From Phycomyces blakesleeanus NRRL 1555(-) (taxonomy: Eukaryota; Mucoromycota; Mucoromycetes; Mucorales; Phycomycetaceae): 64,000 nt of DNA. Where the stretch lies: contig NW_017265157.1 of assembly GCF_001638985.1 (NCBI RefSeq), positions 835,727 to 899,726 of the forward strand. The letters are read 5' to 3'. A program made the position numbers and the translations under genes. The notes beneath the pieces are model-generated. The model was not told the origin of the DNA and ran no database searches. It saw nothing but the letters and a program-made list of their open reading frames with translations. Positions 62,970 through 64,000 of this stretch are shown piece after piece. Within the stretch, counting starts at the first letter, position 1, and each line of letters opens with the position of its first letter.

Positions 62970-64000
62970 CACCCGGCTTAGGGTGAAATTGACTTACCTC
63001 CAACTCCGCCATGACTTCTTTCTATGCAAGAAGACCATTCTCTATTTTTCTTTTATTTTAATTCTGTAATCTCTCTAATAAAACAAATCACAATGCCAAA
63101 GAACAATAAAGCTAAAACTACCAACTCATATTATAAGACAACAGATTTTGAAAAAGAAATGATTATTGGAAGATATAAAGAAGGACGTAGCTCCTATGAG
63201 ATTTCAGATGCAGAAGGCATATCTCAATCAACTGTTTATTGTATAATTAAAAATACAAAACAAAGAAGACGTGCGCTGAGAAGGAGCATCCTGGGGCCTC
63301 TAAGAAGCTATCACCATAGGCAATTTGTTATTTGAAGTTCACCGCAAAAAAAAAATAGATGCAACACATTAGCTACCATCATGCACAGTGTTAAAGAGAT
63401 GCATGACATCTCAATCAGTCAAGAAACAGTACGCAAATATCTGCACAATATGGACCTTCACTCTTGTGTTGCTGTAGCCAAGCCTTACCTAGATGAAGCA
63501 CATAAGAAGGCACGCTTGCAATGGGTTAGGGAGCAAAAAAATTGGAATGATGAATGGACGTCAGTAATCTGGAGTGATGAGTCCAGATTCACCCTTTTTC
63601 AGAAAGGTGGACAGCAATATGTTTGGTGCCAACCACATGAGAAGTATGACGATGACTATCTGATATCAGCAGTGCAAGGGTTGGGTGGTTCAGTATCAGT
63701 TTGGGGTTGTATTTGGGCAGGAGGTGTTAGCCCACTAGTTATATTAGATGACTACATAACAAAAGAAATGTATGTCCAGATACTGAGGGACAACTATCTT
63801 CCATTTCTTGCTGCCCTTCCTGATAAGGACACCACCACCTACCTTCTCCAAGAAGACAATGCCAAGCCACATAAGAGCAAGTTGGCAGAACAGTGGAAAA
63901 AAAGAAACGATGTGACTATCTTATCATGGCCTGCAAAAAGTCCAGATCTCAATCCAATTGAGAATATGTGGAGCTACCTTAATAACAAGGTTAGAGATAG
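62970..64000 (+). mobile_element. Tc1/mariner element, right end outside the window
   Basis: The likely left terminus is CACCCGGCTTAGGGTGAAAT at 62970, directly after a TA (62968-62969). The transposase gene begins at 63091. The element continues past the window end, so its right terminus cannot be checked. Confidence 0.7.
63091..64000 (+). pseudogene. Tc1-type DD34E transposase, frameshifted, cut by window end
   Basis: Start ATG 63091 (MPKNNKAKTTNSYYKTTDFE). The N-terminal HTH reads MIIGRYKEGRSSYEISDAEG. The frame is lost near 63285-63355, where there is a run of ten A. From about 63360 another frame is fully open to the window end, with ISQETVRKYLHNMDL, VIWSDESRFTLF (first Asp), VWGCIWAGG, LLQEDNAKPH (second Asp) and SPDLNPIENMW (Glu). 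There are 34 residues between second Asp and Glu, so DD34E, the Tc1 type. Apart from the A-run region it looks intact; the frameshift could be sequencing error. Confidence 0.88.

Overview
The window is eukaryotic, AT-rich and gene-poor. It has short GT-AG introns, one tRNA gene and almost no host protein genes. The mix of elements suggests an early-diverging fungus, probably Mucoromycota: a chromodomain Ty3/gypsy element, APE-type LINEs, tnp2-like (CACTA-type) elements, MULEs, PIF/Harbinger elements with a Myb-like companion, a RepHel Helitron and Tc1. This is an inference from family composition and was not checked by a search.

Layout: 0-5.5 kb is a host-like minus-strand gene split by a 4.75-kb MULE with a 9-bp target duplication, whose transposase appears fused to an OTU cysteine protease. 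6.4-8.9 kb is a decayed Harbinger (Myb-like gene plus convergent transposase). 8.9-14.4 kb holds repeats, a 41-bp tandem array and relics. 14.4-25 kb is a tnp2 element with a convergent companion gene, crossed by a 100-N gap and split by an intact gypsy with identical 543-bp LTRs. 25-27 kb is a second tnp2 relic. 27.9-36 kb holds two oppositely oriented solo LTRs around a decayed Helitron, plus a TA-flanked MITE.

The best find is at 36.4-50.85 kb. An intact tRNA-Ala(AGC) gene is followed by three head-to-tail LINEs, and every junction is the same 13-bp sequence: the first 13 nt of the tRNA. The LINEs therefore insert exactly at nucleotide 1 of the tRNA gene and regenerate both the tRNA and the target, allowing tandem stacking. 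ORF1 and ORF2 overlap by ATGA, and a block in the 3' UTR is far more conserved than its surroundings. One LINE copy is intact, one is intact but diverged, and one has a single nonsense codon and a mosaic 3' half.

51.1-62.3 kb is bounded by inverted repeats 11.2 kb apart. It looks like a Harbinger element into which a nearly intact tnp2 element and a MULE inserted. A Tc1 (DD34E) element starts at 62.97 kb and runs off the window.

Many dead copies have stop codons where the family would normally have Trp, as expected from G:C to A:T transitions, while the gypsy and two LINEs are intact.
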